From positions 186,001-250,000 of the forward strand of contig NZ_LZZS01000035.1 in the NCBI RefSeq assembly GCF_014170335.1: a DNA stretch of 64,000 bases, in the 5' to 3' direction. Source of the DNA: Achromobacter sp. UMC46 (lineage in GTDB: Bacteria > Pseudomonadota > Gammaproteobacteria > Burkholderiales > Burkholderiaceae_B). Below, piece after piece: positions 51,117 through 59,490 of this stretch. The position numbers and the translations under genes are program-made. The notes under the pieces are model-generated. The model was not told the DNA's origin. It did no database searches and saw only the letters and a program-made list of their open reading frames with translations. Every line of letters starts with the position of its first letter. Position 1 is the first letter of the stretch.

Positions 51117-52049
51117 ATGCAACAGATCCGTGTCATCGATTCCCACACCGGCGGCGAACCCACCCGGCTGGTCATCTCGGGCTTCCCCGATCTTGGCGCC
51201 GGCACCATGGCCGAGCGGCAGCAGCGGCTGGCCGGCACGCACGATGCCTGGCGCGCCGCCACCGTGCTGGAACCCCGCGGCAGCGACGTCATGGTGGGCG
51301 CATTGCTGTGCGCCCCCGCCGACCCGGCCAATGCCGCTGGCGTGATCTTCTTCAACAACGCGGGTTATCTGGGCATGTGCGGCCACGGCACCATCGGTCT
51401 GGTGGCCACACTGGCCTATCTGAACCGGATTACCCCGGGTGAACACGGCATCGAGACCCCTGTCGGCACCGTCCGGGCCACGCTGCACGACGACGGCACA
51501 GTCAGCGTGCGCAACGTGCCCGCCTACCGCCTGCATCACGCCGTGCACGTGAACGTGCCGGGCTACGGCGACGTGACAGGCGACGTGGCCTGGGGCGGCA
51601 ATTGGTTCTTCCTGACCGCCGAACACGGCCAGCGTGTCGCGCCGGACAACCTGGATGCCCTGACCACCCACGCCTGGGCCATCCGTCAGGCATTGCAACG
51701 CGCGGGCATCACCGGAGCCGACGGCGCGCAGGTCGACCATATCGAACTGTTCGCCCCCGATGCCGATGCCGACAGCCGCAATTTCGTCCTGTGCCCCGGC
51801 AAGGCCTATGACCGCTCGCCGTGCGGCACCGGCACCAGCGCCAAGCTGGCCTGCCTGGCGGCCGACGGCAAGCTCGCCCCCGGCCAGATCTGGCGCCAGG
51901 CCAGCGTGATCGGAAGCGTATTCGAAGCCAGCTACGCGCAAGCCGGCGACCAGATCCTGCCCACCATCCGCGGGCGCGCTTATGTCTGCGCCGACGCCAC
52001 CCTGTTGATCCAGCCGGACGATCCCTTCGGCTGGGGCATCCGGTTGTAG
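51117..52049 (+). CDS. 4-hydroxyproline 2-epimerase
   Basis: The protein is 310 aa from the ATG at 51117 (AAAGG 7 nt upstream), which gives the expected [17 protein letters not shown] start; an ATG at 51075 would add 14 unlike residues. Both catalytic cysteines are present: [12 protein letters not shown] and [10 protein letters not shown]. The Cys/Cys pair separates epimerases from trans-3-hydroxyproline dehydratases (Cys/Thr). It converts trans-4-hydroxy-L-proline to cis-4-hydroxy-D-proline, the substrate of the dehydrogenase encoded next. Confidence 0.92.
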   Translation: MQQIRVIDSHTGGEPTRLVISGFPDLGAGTMAERQQRLAGTHDAWRAATVLEPRGSDVMVGALLCAPADPANAAGVIFFNNAGYLGMCGHGTIGLVATLAYLNRITPGEHGIETPVGTVRATLHDDGTVSVRNVPAYRLHHAVHVNVPGYGDVTGDVAWGGNWFFLTAEHGQRVAPDNLDALTTHAWAIRQALQRAGITGADGAQVDHIELFAPDADADSRNFVLCPGKAYDRSPCGTGTSAKLACLAADGKLAPGQIWRQASVIGSVFEASYAQAGDQILPTIRGRAYVCADATLLIQPDDPFGWGIRL

Positions 52050-52071
52050 TTCCTTCACGGAAAGCCCTCCC

Positions 52072-53196
52072 ATGTCACACGGTCACACGGATGTCCTGGT
52101 GGTCGGCGCCGGCATCGTCGGCGCCGCCTGCGCCCACGAGCTGGCGCGGGCCGGCCTCTCGGTGCATGTGGTCGACGCCCGCCTGGGCGGCGCCACGCAA
52201 GCCGGCATGGGGCACCTGGTCGTCATGGACGACAACACGGCCGAGCTGGCGCTAAGCAGCGCATCGCTGGAGATCTGGCGCGAATGGGGGCCCCGCATGA
52301 ACGCAACCGAAACCGGCTGCGCCTATACCGGCTGCGGCACGATGTGGATCGCCGCCAACGAAGAGGAAATGGCCGAGGCCGAGCGCAAGCAGGCTCGCCT
52401 GCGTGCCTGCGGCGTCGCCGCCACGCTGTTGAACGCGCGGCAACTGGCTGACGCCGAACCCGCCTTGCGAACCGGTTTGGCCGGCGCGCTGCAGGTGCCC
52501 GGCGACGGCCTGGTCTACGCGCCCAGCGCCGCCCGTTGGCTGCTGGCGCAAGCGCCGCCCACCCTGTCGTTCGAAGCCGTCGAAGTCCGGCAGATCGACA
52601 CGCATGGCGCGGTTCTGACCGATGGCTCCCGGCGCGACGCCAGCGCAGTGGTCCTGGCCGCGGGCATGCCTGCCACCCGCTTGTGCGCCGACCTTCCCCT
52701 GCACCCCAAAAAAGGCCATCTGGCCATCACCGACCGCTACCCCTTCGCGATCCGCCATCAGCTGGTCGAACTGGGCTACATGGCCAGCACGCAACAGCGC
52801 GAAGGCGCCGCCGTCGCCTTCAATGTGCAGCCCCGGCCAACGGGCCAATTGCTGATCGGCTCGTCCCGCCAAGTAGGCGAGGAAGACCCCGCCGTCGAGC
52901 CCGCCGTCCTGTCGCGCATGCTCAAACTCGCCATCGACTACCTGCCGGCGCTGTCCGGCCACAACATCCTGCGCACCTGGACGGGCGTACGCGCCGCCAC
53001 CCCGGACGGCCTGCCCCTCGTCGGCCGGCATCCCACGCGCGAATCGCTCTGGCTGGCGGTGGGCCACGAAGGCCTGGGTGTCACCACCGCCCCGGCCACC
53101 GCGAAGCTGCTGACCGCCTTGATGACGGGCGCGCCGCTGCCGCTGGATGCCGCGCCGCTTGCGGCCACCCGCCACTTCGACAAGGCCACGACATGA
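52072..53196 (+). CDS. D-hydroxyproline dehydrogenase FAD subunit (LhpB-like)
   Basis: The protein is 374 aa, a D-amino-acid-oxidase-type flavoprotein. The dinucleotide motif VVGAGIVGAACAHELARAG opens the protein and the C-terminal WTGVRAATPDGLPLVG binds flavin. It overlaps the next gene by ATGA. In Pseudomonas the LhpB/LhpE/LhpF complex oxidises cis-4-hydroxy-D-proline; this is the LhpB equivalent by order and family. A related sarcosine/glycine oxidase activity cannot be excluded by sequence alone. Confidence 0.87.
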   Translation: MSHGHTDVLVVGAGIVGAACAHELARAGLSVHVVDARLGGATQAGMGHLVVMDDNTAELALSSASLEIWREWGPRMNATETGCAYTGCGTMWIAANEEEMAEAERKQARLRACGVAATLLNARQLADAEPALRTGLAGALQVPGDGLVYAPSAARWLLAQAPPTLSFEAVEVRQIDTHGAVLTDGSRRDASAVVLAAGMPATRLCADLPLHPKKGHLAITDRYPFAIRHQLVELGYMASTQQREGAAVAFNVQPRPTGQLLIGSSRQVGEEDPAVEPAVLSRMLKLAIDYLPALSGHNILRTWTGVRAATPDGLPLVGRHPTRESLWLAVGHEGLGVTTAPATAKLLTALMTGAPLPLDAAPLAATRHFDKATT

Positions 53197-54809
53197 GGCC
53201 CACCCCGCCTGCCCGCCTGCGCATCCAACTGGACGGCCAGCCCCTGAGCGTTGCCCCCGGCAGCAGCGTCGCCGCCGCCCTGGCCGCCCGCGCGCCCGGC
53301 AATTCCCGCATCTCGGTCACTGGCGAAAAGCGGGCTGCCGTTTGCGGCATGGGCGTCTGCCACGAATGCCGCGTCCTGATCGACGGGCATCTGCGCCTGG
53401 CCTGCCAGACGCCTTGCCAGCAAGGCATGCGCATCGACACCGTGCTGGACCGCGCCTTGCACGCCGCCACGGCTAACCCGCCGGATGGCCACCACAGCGC
53501 GTGCGACCTGCTCATCATCGGCGCGGGTCCCGCCGGCATGGCCGCGGCGCTGGCTGCCGCCCCAAGCGGGCGCGCCATCGTTGTCGTGGACGACAACCCC
53601 GCCCCGGGCGGGCAGATATGGCGCGACGGCCCCGGCGTGAAACTGCCCGGTCCGGCCAAACGCCAACGCGAACAATTGGCGCGCCACAGCAACATCCGGC
53701 TCCTCTGCGGCACCCGCGTCGCGGGCCTCGCCGGCCAACCCGGCTCGCCCGCCCTGCTGCTGGAAGATGCGCACCAAGGCTGGGTCCAGCATTATGGTTC
53801 GCTGATCCTCTGCACGGGCGCACGCGAATTGCTGCTGCCCTTTCCCGGTTGGACGCTGCCCGGCGTGACGGGTGCGGGCGGCCTGCAGGCGCTGATCAAA
53901 GGCGGCGTGCCCGTGCGCGGCCAACGCATTGTGGTCGCCGGCACCGGGCCGCTGCTGCTGGCAGCCGCGCAAAGCGCGCGGCAGGCCGGCGCGACCGTGG
54001 TCCGCATCGCCGAGCAAGCCGGCTGGCATGCGCTGCTGCGTGTCTCCGGCAGCCTGACCCGCTGGCCCGGCAAAGCCCTGCAGGCCGCCGCTCTGTTCCA
54101 CCCGCAGTACCGCGGCGCCAGCCATGTGCTGGAAGCCAGCGGCGACGGCCGGCTGCAGCACGTCAGGCTGCGCCGCGGACACCGCGAAGAACGGATCGCT
54201 TGCCATCGGCTGGCCTGCGGATTCGGTCTGGTGCCCAATACCCAATTGGGCCAGATGCTGGGTTGCGCCCTGAACCTCCACAACGGCCTGCACGTGAACG
54301 ACATGCTTCAGACCTCCGTGCCCGGCGTCTTTGCCGCGGGCGAATGCACCGGCGTGGGCGGCAGCGAACGGGCAAGCAGCCAGGGCGCGATCGCGGGATA
54401 CGCCGCGGTCGGCGAATTGGCGCAGGCCACGCGCCTGGCGCCCGGCCTGGCGCGGTGGCAGGCGTTCGCCGACACCCTGCGCCGCCATTTCTCGTTGGGC
54501 GAACCGGTGCTGGCGTTGGCCCGCCCCGATACGCTGATCTGCCGTTGCGAAGACGTGCCGCAATCCGCCCTGGCCGGATGCGACGGCTGGATCGACGCAA
54601 AGCTGCACACGCGCTGCGGCATGGGCGCCTGTCAGGGGCGCGTATGCGGCGCCGCCACGCAAGCCCTGTACGGCTGGCAGCCCATGCCGTCCCGCCACCT
54701 GCTGGCGCCCACGCGCATCGACACGCTTGCCGGCATTGGCCCCCCCGACGCCCACGCCGATGCCCCCCACGACAACACGCCGCCCCCACGCAGCGGATTC
54801 CCCGAATAA
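53193..54809 (+). CDS. Fused 2Fe-2S/FAD subunit of D-hydroxyproline dehydrogenase (LhpF-LhpE)
   Basis: The protein is 538 aa. Residues 1-95 are a ferredoxin-like domain with Cys51, Cys56, Cys59 and Cys71 (CGMGVCHEC ... LACQT). Then comes an NAD(P)/FAD oxidoreductase: CDLLIIGAGPAGMAAAL, CTGARELLLPFPGWTLPGV and PGVFAAGECTGVGG. Near the C-terminus a BFD-type 2Fe-2S motif is visible, LICRCEDVP and TRCGMGACQGRVCG. In Pseudomonas the first domain (LhpF) and the rest (LhpE) are separate proteins; here they form one chain. It is coupled by ATGA to the LhpB-like gene. Confidence 0.88.
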   Translation: MRPTPPARLRIQLDGQPLSVAPGSSVAAALAARAPGNSRISVTGEKRAAVCGMGVCHECRVLIDGHLRLACQTPCQQGMRIDTVLDRALHAATANPPDGHHSACDLLIIGAGPAGMAAALAAAPSGRAIVVVDDNPAPGGQIWRDGPGVKLPGPAKRQREQLARHSNIRLLCGTRVAGLAGQPGSPALLLEDAHQGWVQHYGSLILCTGARELLLPFPGWTLPGVTGAGGLQALIKGGVPVRGQRIVVAGTGPLLLAAAQSARQAGATVVRIAEQAGWHALLRVSGSLTRWPGKALQAAALFHPQYRGASHVLEASGDGRLQHVRLRRGHREERIACHRLACGFGLVPNTQLGQMLGCALNLHNGLHVNDMLQTSVPGVFAAGECTGVGGSERASSQGAIAGYAAVGELAQATRLAPGLARWQAFADTLRRHFSLGEPVLALARPDTLICRCEDVPQSALAGCDGWIDAKLHTRCGMGACQGRVCGAATQALYGWQPMPSRHLLAPTRIDTLAGIGPPDAHADAPHDNTPPPRSGFPE

Positions 54810-54818
54810 GGAGCCACC

Positions 54819-55607
54819 ATGACTGACACCCTGGACGATTGCATCGCCTTTGCCGAGCGCCTGGCCGATGAAGCCCGCGACCTGTATGCGCCCTACCTGA
54901 GCACCGCGCCGCGCACCGACATCAAGCCGGACCGCAGCCTTGTCACCGCGCTGGACCACGCCATCGAGGCGCATTTGCGGTCACGCATCGAAGGCGCATT
55001 CCCCAGCCACGGCATCTATGGCGAAGAAGGCGGCACCGTTCGGCTGGACGCGGAATCCGTCTGGGTGCTGGACCCCATCGACGGCACCGCCCCGTTCATC
55101 GCCGGCGTGCCCGTGTTCGGCACGCTGATCGCGCTGCTGCACCGGGGCGTACCCGTGATGGGCGTGATGGATTTTCCGGCAATCCGCGAACGCTGGGTCG
55201 GCGCGGCGGGTCGCCCCACGCGGCACCAAGGGCAGCCTTGCCGCACACGCGCTTGCGACCACCTGGGCGACGCCATGCTCAGCACCAGCAACCCTGACTT
55301 CTACGCCCCCGAAGAGCTGCCCGCCTTCCAGGCGCTGCGCGAACGCACCCGCTGGCGCATCTACGGCGGATGCTGCCTGGCCTACGGGCTGTTGGCATCC
55401 GGCCGCACGGACGTCGCCATCGACGCCCGGCTGGCGCTGTACGACTACGCGCCCTTCATCCCGGTCATCCAGGGCGCGGGCGGCGTCATCACCGACTGGG
55501 ACGGCCGCCCGCTTGGCCTGGACAACCCCAGCCCGCGCATTCTTGCTGCCGGCGACCCCGCGCGGCACCGCGAAGCGCTGGACCTGTTGCGCCACGCCAT
55601 GGGCTGA
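54819..55607 (+). CDS. Inositol-monophosphatase-family phosphatase
   Basis: The protein is 262 aa. The Mg-binding motifs are GEEGG (near residue 68), DPIDGTAPFIAG and YDYAPFIPVIQGAGG. These fit the IMPase superfamily; WVLDPIDGT is close to histidinol-phosphatase-type members. It starts 9 nt after the LhpEF-like gene and precedes an ABC importer operon. The substrate is unknown. A phosphatase next to an Afu-type importer suggests that a phosphorylated solute is taken up and hydrolysed. Confidence 0.87.
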   Translation: MTDTLDDCIAFAERLADEARDLYAPYLSTAPRTDIKPDRSLVTALDHAIEAHLRSRIEGAFPSHGIYGEEGGTVRLDAESVWVLDPIDGTAPFIAGVPVFGTLIALLHRGVPVMGVMDFPAIRERWVGAAGRPTRHQGQPCRTRACDHLGDAMLSTSNPDFYAPEELPAFQALRERTRWRIYGGCCLAYGLLASGRTDVAIDARLALYDYAPFIPVIQGAGGVITDWDGRPLGLDNPSPRILAAGDPARHREALDLLRHAMG

Positions 55608-55681
55608 TCCGCCCACCGGCCGCCACCGGCGGCCCTATTCCCGCACTGACATGTTTCCTCTCGGGCCAGGAGCCTCCTGCC

Positions 55682-56731
55682 ATGGATATCCGCATTGAAA
55701 ATCTTTGCATCTCGTACAACCGGCAACGCGTCATCGACGGCTTGAACCTGGACATCGCGCCGGGCAGCTTCTTCACGCTGCTCGGACCCAGCGGCTGCGG
55801 CAAGACCACTTTGCTGCGCACGCTGGCGGGCTTCATCCCCGTCGAATCCGGACGCCTGCTGTTCGGCGGCAAGGACGTCACACGCTTGCCGGCGCACCAG
55901 CGCAACATCGGCATGGTGTTCCAGGATTACGCGCTCTTTCCCAACCGCAGCGTCTTCGACAACGCGGCGTATGGCCTGCGTGCCCGGAACGTCGCGCCCG
56001 CGTTGATCAAGCAGAAAGTCGCGGCCGCGCTGGAACGCGTCGGCCTGGCGGAATACGCGGCGCGGCTGCCCGCCGAGCTTTCCGGCGGGCAGCGCCAGCG
56101 CGTGGCCCTCGCCCGCGCGCTGGTCATCCAGCCTCAGGTGCTGCTGATGGACGAACCGCTGTCGAACCTGGACGCGAAGCTGCGCATCCAGGTCCGACAG
56201 ACCATCGCCGAATTGCAGCGGGAAGCGGGCATCACCACGGTCTTCGTCACCCATGACCAGGAAGAGGCGCTGGCCCTGTCCGATCAGATCGCCGTCATGG
56301 AAAAGGGCCGTGTGGCGCAACTGGGCGCGCCGCGCGACGTCTACGGGCACCCCGCCAGCGGCTACGTCGCCGACTTCATCGGCGCGGCCAACCTGCTGCC
56401 CGTGCAATGCGTCACCCCGGCCCCCGGGTCCGTCCGGCTGGAGCTGGACGGGCACCCCATCGCCGCGCACGCGCCCGCGCCCTTGAACGGCGCCGCCGTG
56501 CTGGTCGCGCGGCCCGAAGACATCCAACTGAACGCCTCGCCAGGCGTGGGGGTGCCCGCCCGCATTCTGGCGGAGCAGTACCTGGGGATCAAGATGAACT
56601 ACCGCGTCCAATTGCCCGGAGGCCGTCTCATGAACGTGGACGTGCACGGCGGGCAGGCGTCGCCGCTGGCCCGTGGCATGGCGGTCGGCCTGGTATTCGA
56701 TCCCGGCAAGACCCTGGTGCTGGCATCATGA
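55682..56731 (+). CDS. ABC importer ATPase, Fbp/Afu/Pot type
   Basis: The protein is 349 aa from the ATG at 55682 (AGGAG upstream). Walker A GPSGCGKTT, Q-loop MVFQDYALFPN, signature LSGGQRQRVALARAL, Walker B LLMDEPLSNLDAKLR and H-loop FVTHDQEEA are intact. A TOBE-type regulatory domain fills about 235-349. The stop overlaps the permease start by ATGA. Such ATPases energise import of iron, polyamines or phosphorylated organics; the ATPase itself does not define the substrate. Confidence 0.93.
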   Translation: MDIRIENLCISYNRQRVIDGLNLDIAPGSFFTLLGPSGCGKTTLLRTLAGFIPVESGRLLFGGKDVTRLPAHQRNIGMVFQDYALFPNRSVFDNAAYGLRARNVAPALIKQKVAAALERVGLAEYAARLPAELSGGQRQRVALARALVIQPQVLLMDEPLSNLDAKLRIQVRQTIAELQREAGITTVFVTHDQEEALALSDQIAVMEKGRVAQLGAPRDVYGHPASGYVADFIGAANLLPVQCVTPAPGSVRLELDGHPIAAHAPAPLNGAAVLVARPEDIQLNASPGVGVPARILAEQYLGIKMNYRVQLPGGRLMNVDVHGGQASPLARGMAVGLVFDPGKTLVLAS

Positions 56732-58380
56732 AGCGGCTGATCTCCTCGCTGCGGTCTCCATGGACCTGGCTGTCGCTGGCGGTGCTGGCCGTGCTGGCGG
56801 TCTTCCTGGTGTGGCCCGTGCTGAACATCCTGTCGGCCAGCGTGCTGGCCCGCAACGACGACGGGCACTCGGGCTGGCGCCTGCTGGTGTCGGATCCGCG
56901 CTACCTGCGCGCCATCGGCAACACCCTGATGCTGGGGGCCGGCGTGACGCTGCTGGCCGCCGGCATCGGCGTACCGCTTGCCTACCTGACGGCGCGCCAC
57001 CGCTATCCCGGCAAGGCACTGGTGTCGATCCTGCCCCTGATCACGCTGATCATCCCCGAGGTGATCGGCGCGCAGACCTGGCTGATGATCCTGGGCAACA
57101 ACGGCGTGCTTACGCGGGCCGTTCGCGACGGCCTGGGGCTGGACATGCCGTCGTTCTACGGCTGGCCCGGGCTGCTGATCGTCATGACCTTCACCTACTA
57201 CGCCTATATCTACATTGGCACGCTGGCAGCCATCCGGGGCTTCGATTCGCAATTGGAAGAAGCCGCGCAAAGCCTGGGCACGTCCCCGCCCGTCTCCCGG
57301 TTGAAGGTCATGGCGCCGGTCGTGATGCCCGCCATCCTGGCCAGCGCCCTGCTCGTGTTCACCATGGTGGTGGGCAACTTCGCCACCTCGATGATCCTGG
57401 GGCATCAGGTCGAGCTCCTGTCCGTGCTGACCTATCAGGCCTCGGTATCCGAGACCGGCAGCGATCCGGTCATGCAAAGCACACTGGCGACCACGTCGAT
57501 TTCGCTCGTGATGCTGGCGCTCTTTCTTCAACGCTGGATCGTATCGCGCGGACGCTACGAGATCACCCAAGGACGCGGTGCGCCCGCGACCCCGCTGCGC
57601 GGCCCGGGCGCGTTGGCGATGGCAGGCGCCGCGCTGGCCGTCATGGCACTGTCCATGCTGCCGCTCGGTACGCTGGCCGCGGGCGCCTTCACGCGCGCGA
57701 ACGGTCCGGTGATGCGTTGGGGCGAATGGACGGCGGCCCACCTTGAACGCGTGCTGATCAACGCGCCCGCGCCGGTCTTGAACTCCATCGCCTACGCGGG
57801 TGCGGCCACGCTCGCGGCCATCGCCTTCAGCACGCTGGCCAGCTACCTGATCGTCAAGAAGCGCAACCTGCTGACGCCGTGGCTGGACTACCTCAGCTCG
57901 ATTCCGCTGGCGCTGTCCGGCACCGTCATCGGAATCGGACTGCTGATGACCTTCGGCCACGGCGCGTTCGATCTTTCCGGCACGGCTTCGCTAATCGTGC
58001 TGGCCTACATTGTGCGGCGCTTGCCGTTCGGTGTGCGCAACGCCTCGTCCACGCTCTTCAACCTGCCCGACTCCGTCGAAGAGGCGTCCGTCAGCCTGGG
58101 CGTGCCGCCATTCGCGTCTTTCCTGAAAGTCGTGCTGCCGCTGATGGCGCCGGCCATCGCGGCCGCCGCCGTGTTGACCTGGACCACCACCGTGTCGGAG
58201 CTGAGCGCGTCGGTCATCGTGTATTCGCCCGGACACGAAACCCTGCCCATTCAGATCTTCCGGCTGATCGACAGCGGCCTCATGGCCCAGGCGTCCGCCT
58301 ATGGCCTGGTGCTGATCACCGTGATCCTGGCGCCGGTGCTGCTGGCGACCCGGCTATTCAAACTCCGGCTTTTCGCCTGA
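56728..58380 (+). CDS. ABC importer permease, fused double membrane domain
   Basis: The protein is 550 aa with about twelve transmembrane helices in two homologous halves, as in FbpB and AfuB. Each half has an EAA-type loop that contacts the ATPase: EEAAQSLGTSPPVSRLKVM near residue 190 and EEASVSLGVPPFASFLKVV near 455. It lies between the ATPase and the binding-protein genes and forms one transporter with them. Confidence 0.92.
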   Translation: MKRLISSLRSPWTWLSLAVLAVLAVFLVWPVLNILSASVLARNDDGHSGWRLLVSDPRYLRAIGNTLMLGAGVTLLAAGIGVPLAYLTARHRYPGKALVSILPLITLIIPEVIGAQTWLMILGNNGVLTRAVRDGLGLDMPSFYGWPGLLIVMTFTYYAYIYIGTLAAIRGFDSQLEEAAQSLGTSPPVSRLKVMAPVVMPAILASALLVFTMVVGNFATSMILGHQVELLSVLTYQASVSETGSDPVMQSTLATTSISLVMLALFLQRWIVSRGRYEITQGRGAPATPLRGPGALAMAGAALAVMALSMLPLGTLAAGAFTRANGPVMRWGEWTAAHLERVLINAPAPVLNSIAYAGAATLAAIAFSTLASYLIVKKRNLLTPWLDYLSSIPLALSGTVIGIGLLMTFGHGAFDLSGTASLIVLAYIVRRLPFGVRNASSTLFNLPDSVEEASVSLGVPPFASFLKVVLPLMAPAIAAAAVLTWTTTVSELSASVIVYSPGHETLPIQIFRLIDSGLMAQASAYGLVLITVILAPVLLATRLFKLRLFA

Positions 58381-58414
58381 GCCGTCTTTATTCCCCTAGC
58401 GCAAGAGGCATCCC

Positions 58415-59434
58415 ATGATTCATCTTCCCTCGCTCAACCGCCGTCAAGTGCTCAAGCTGCTGGCCGCCAGCGGCGGCGCGTGCGCCCTGCCCGCCCGCGC
58501 GCTGGCCCAGCGTGCCGAACAAGTGGTGCTGTACACCACATTGAATTCGCAATCGGTGGAAACGGCCAACGACATGGCCCGGGTGAAGCTGCCCGACGTG
58601 CGTCCCAGCGCAGTCGTCGGTGGCAGCAGCCAGCTGCTTAAGCGGATCGAAGCTGAATCCGCCAAGCCCAAGAGCGACCTGTTCTGGACGTCCAGCGCCA
58701 ACATCATGCATGGCTACCGGGCGCTGTTCGAATCCTACTTGTCCCCGGAAGCCGCTGCGATCCCCGCCGCGCTGCATGGCCCCGGCAACCTGTGGACTGC
58801 CGCCAACATCCATATCGTGGTGGCCATGGTCAATGCGCGCCAGCTCACAGGCGCCGCGCCGGCCAGTTGGGCCGACCTGACCGACCGCCGTTTCAAAGGC
58901 AAGATCATCATCGGCGACCCCGGCAACAGTTCGACCGCATACACGGCGTTGTGGGGCATCGAACGCATCTTGGGCGAAGCGGGCCTGAAGGCGCTGGCAC
59001 ACAACGTCAGCGTGTCCAGCTCGGCCTCGCACGTGGTGCGCAGCGTGGGCCAGGGAGAATACGCGGTCGGCATCACCTTCGAATCGACCGCCTACCCCTA
59101 CGTGGCCGGCGGCCAGAAAGAGATCGGCATCATGTACCCCGAGGACGGCACCTTCACCGTGGCGGACAACATGGCCCTGGTGAAGAACGCGCCCAACCCG
59201 AAGGCCGCCCGCCTCATGTACGACCTGCTGCTATCGCGCGACATGCAACTGGCGCTGCTGCAGAACGCCTACCGGCGGCCCAGCCGCAACGACATCGACG
59301 TCAGCAAGCATCTGGGCATGCCGCCGCTGGCGGACATCCGGATTGTGGCCGCTGACGAAGCCGAGGCAGCCGCCGACCGCGACGCTTTCCTGCGCCGCTG
59401 GCGCGCGCACGTGGCTGCCGCGCGCGCCGCCTGA
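58415..59434 (+). CDS. ABC importer periplasmic binding protein (Fbp/Afu-like), Tat signal
   Basis: The protein is 339 aa. The N-terminus NRRQVLKLLAASGG is a twin-arginine export signal, cleaved near ALAQ. The mature protein has FbpA-family features (VVLYTTLNSQSVE, DPGNSSTAYTALWGI). I do not see the adjacent-tyrosine iron ligands of FbpA, which argues against free Fe3+ as cargo. With the neighbouring phosphatase, an organophosphate substrate, as for AfuA, is a reasonable guess. Confidence 0.87.
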   Translation: MIHLPSLNRRQVLKLLAASGGACALPARALAQRAEQVVLYTTLNSQSVETANDMARVKLPDVRPSAVVGGSSQLLKRIEAESAKPKSDLFWTSSANIMHGYRALFESYLSPEAAAIPAALHGPGNLWTAANIHIVVAMVNARQLTGAAPASWADLTDRRFKGKIIIGDPGNSSTAYTALWGIERILGEAGLKALAHNVSVSSSASHVVRSVGQGEYAVGITFESTAYPYVAGGQKEIGIMYPEDGTFTVADNMALVKNAPNPKAARLMYDLLLSRDMQLALLQNAYRRPSRNDIDVSKHLGMPPLADIRIVAADEAEAAADRDAFLRRWRAHVAAARAA

Positions 59435-59456
59435 CGAGTATTGCGGCCCATCAAGA

Positions 59457-59482
59457 AAAAGCGGCCCGAAGGCCGCCTTTTC
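59457..59482. terminator. Bidirectional terminator
   Basis: GCGGCC (59461-59466) pairs with GGCCGC (59471-59476) around CGAA, flanked by an A run on the left and CTTTT on the right. It sits between the convergent binding-protein and TonB-receptor genes. Confidence 0.65.
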
Positions 59483-59490
59483 CATTGCGC

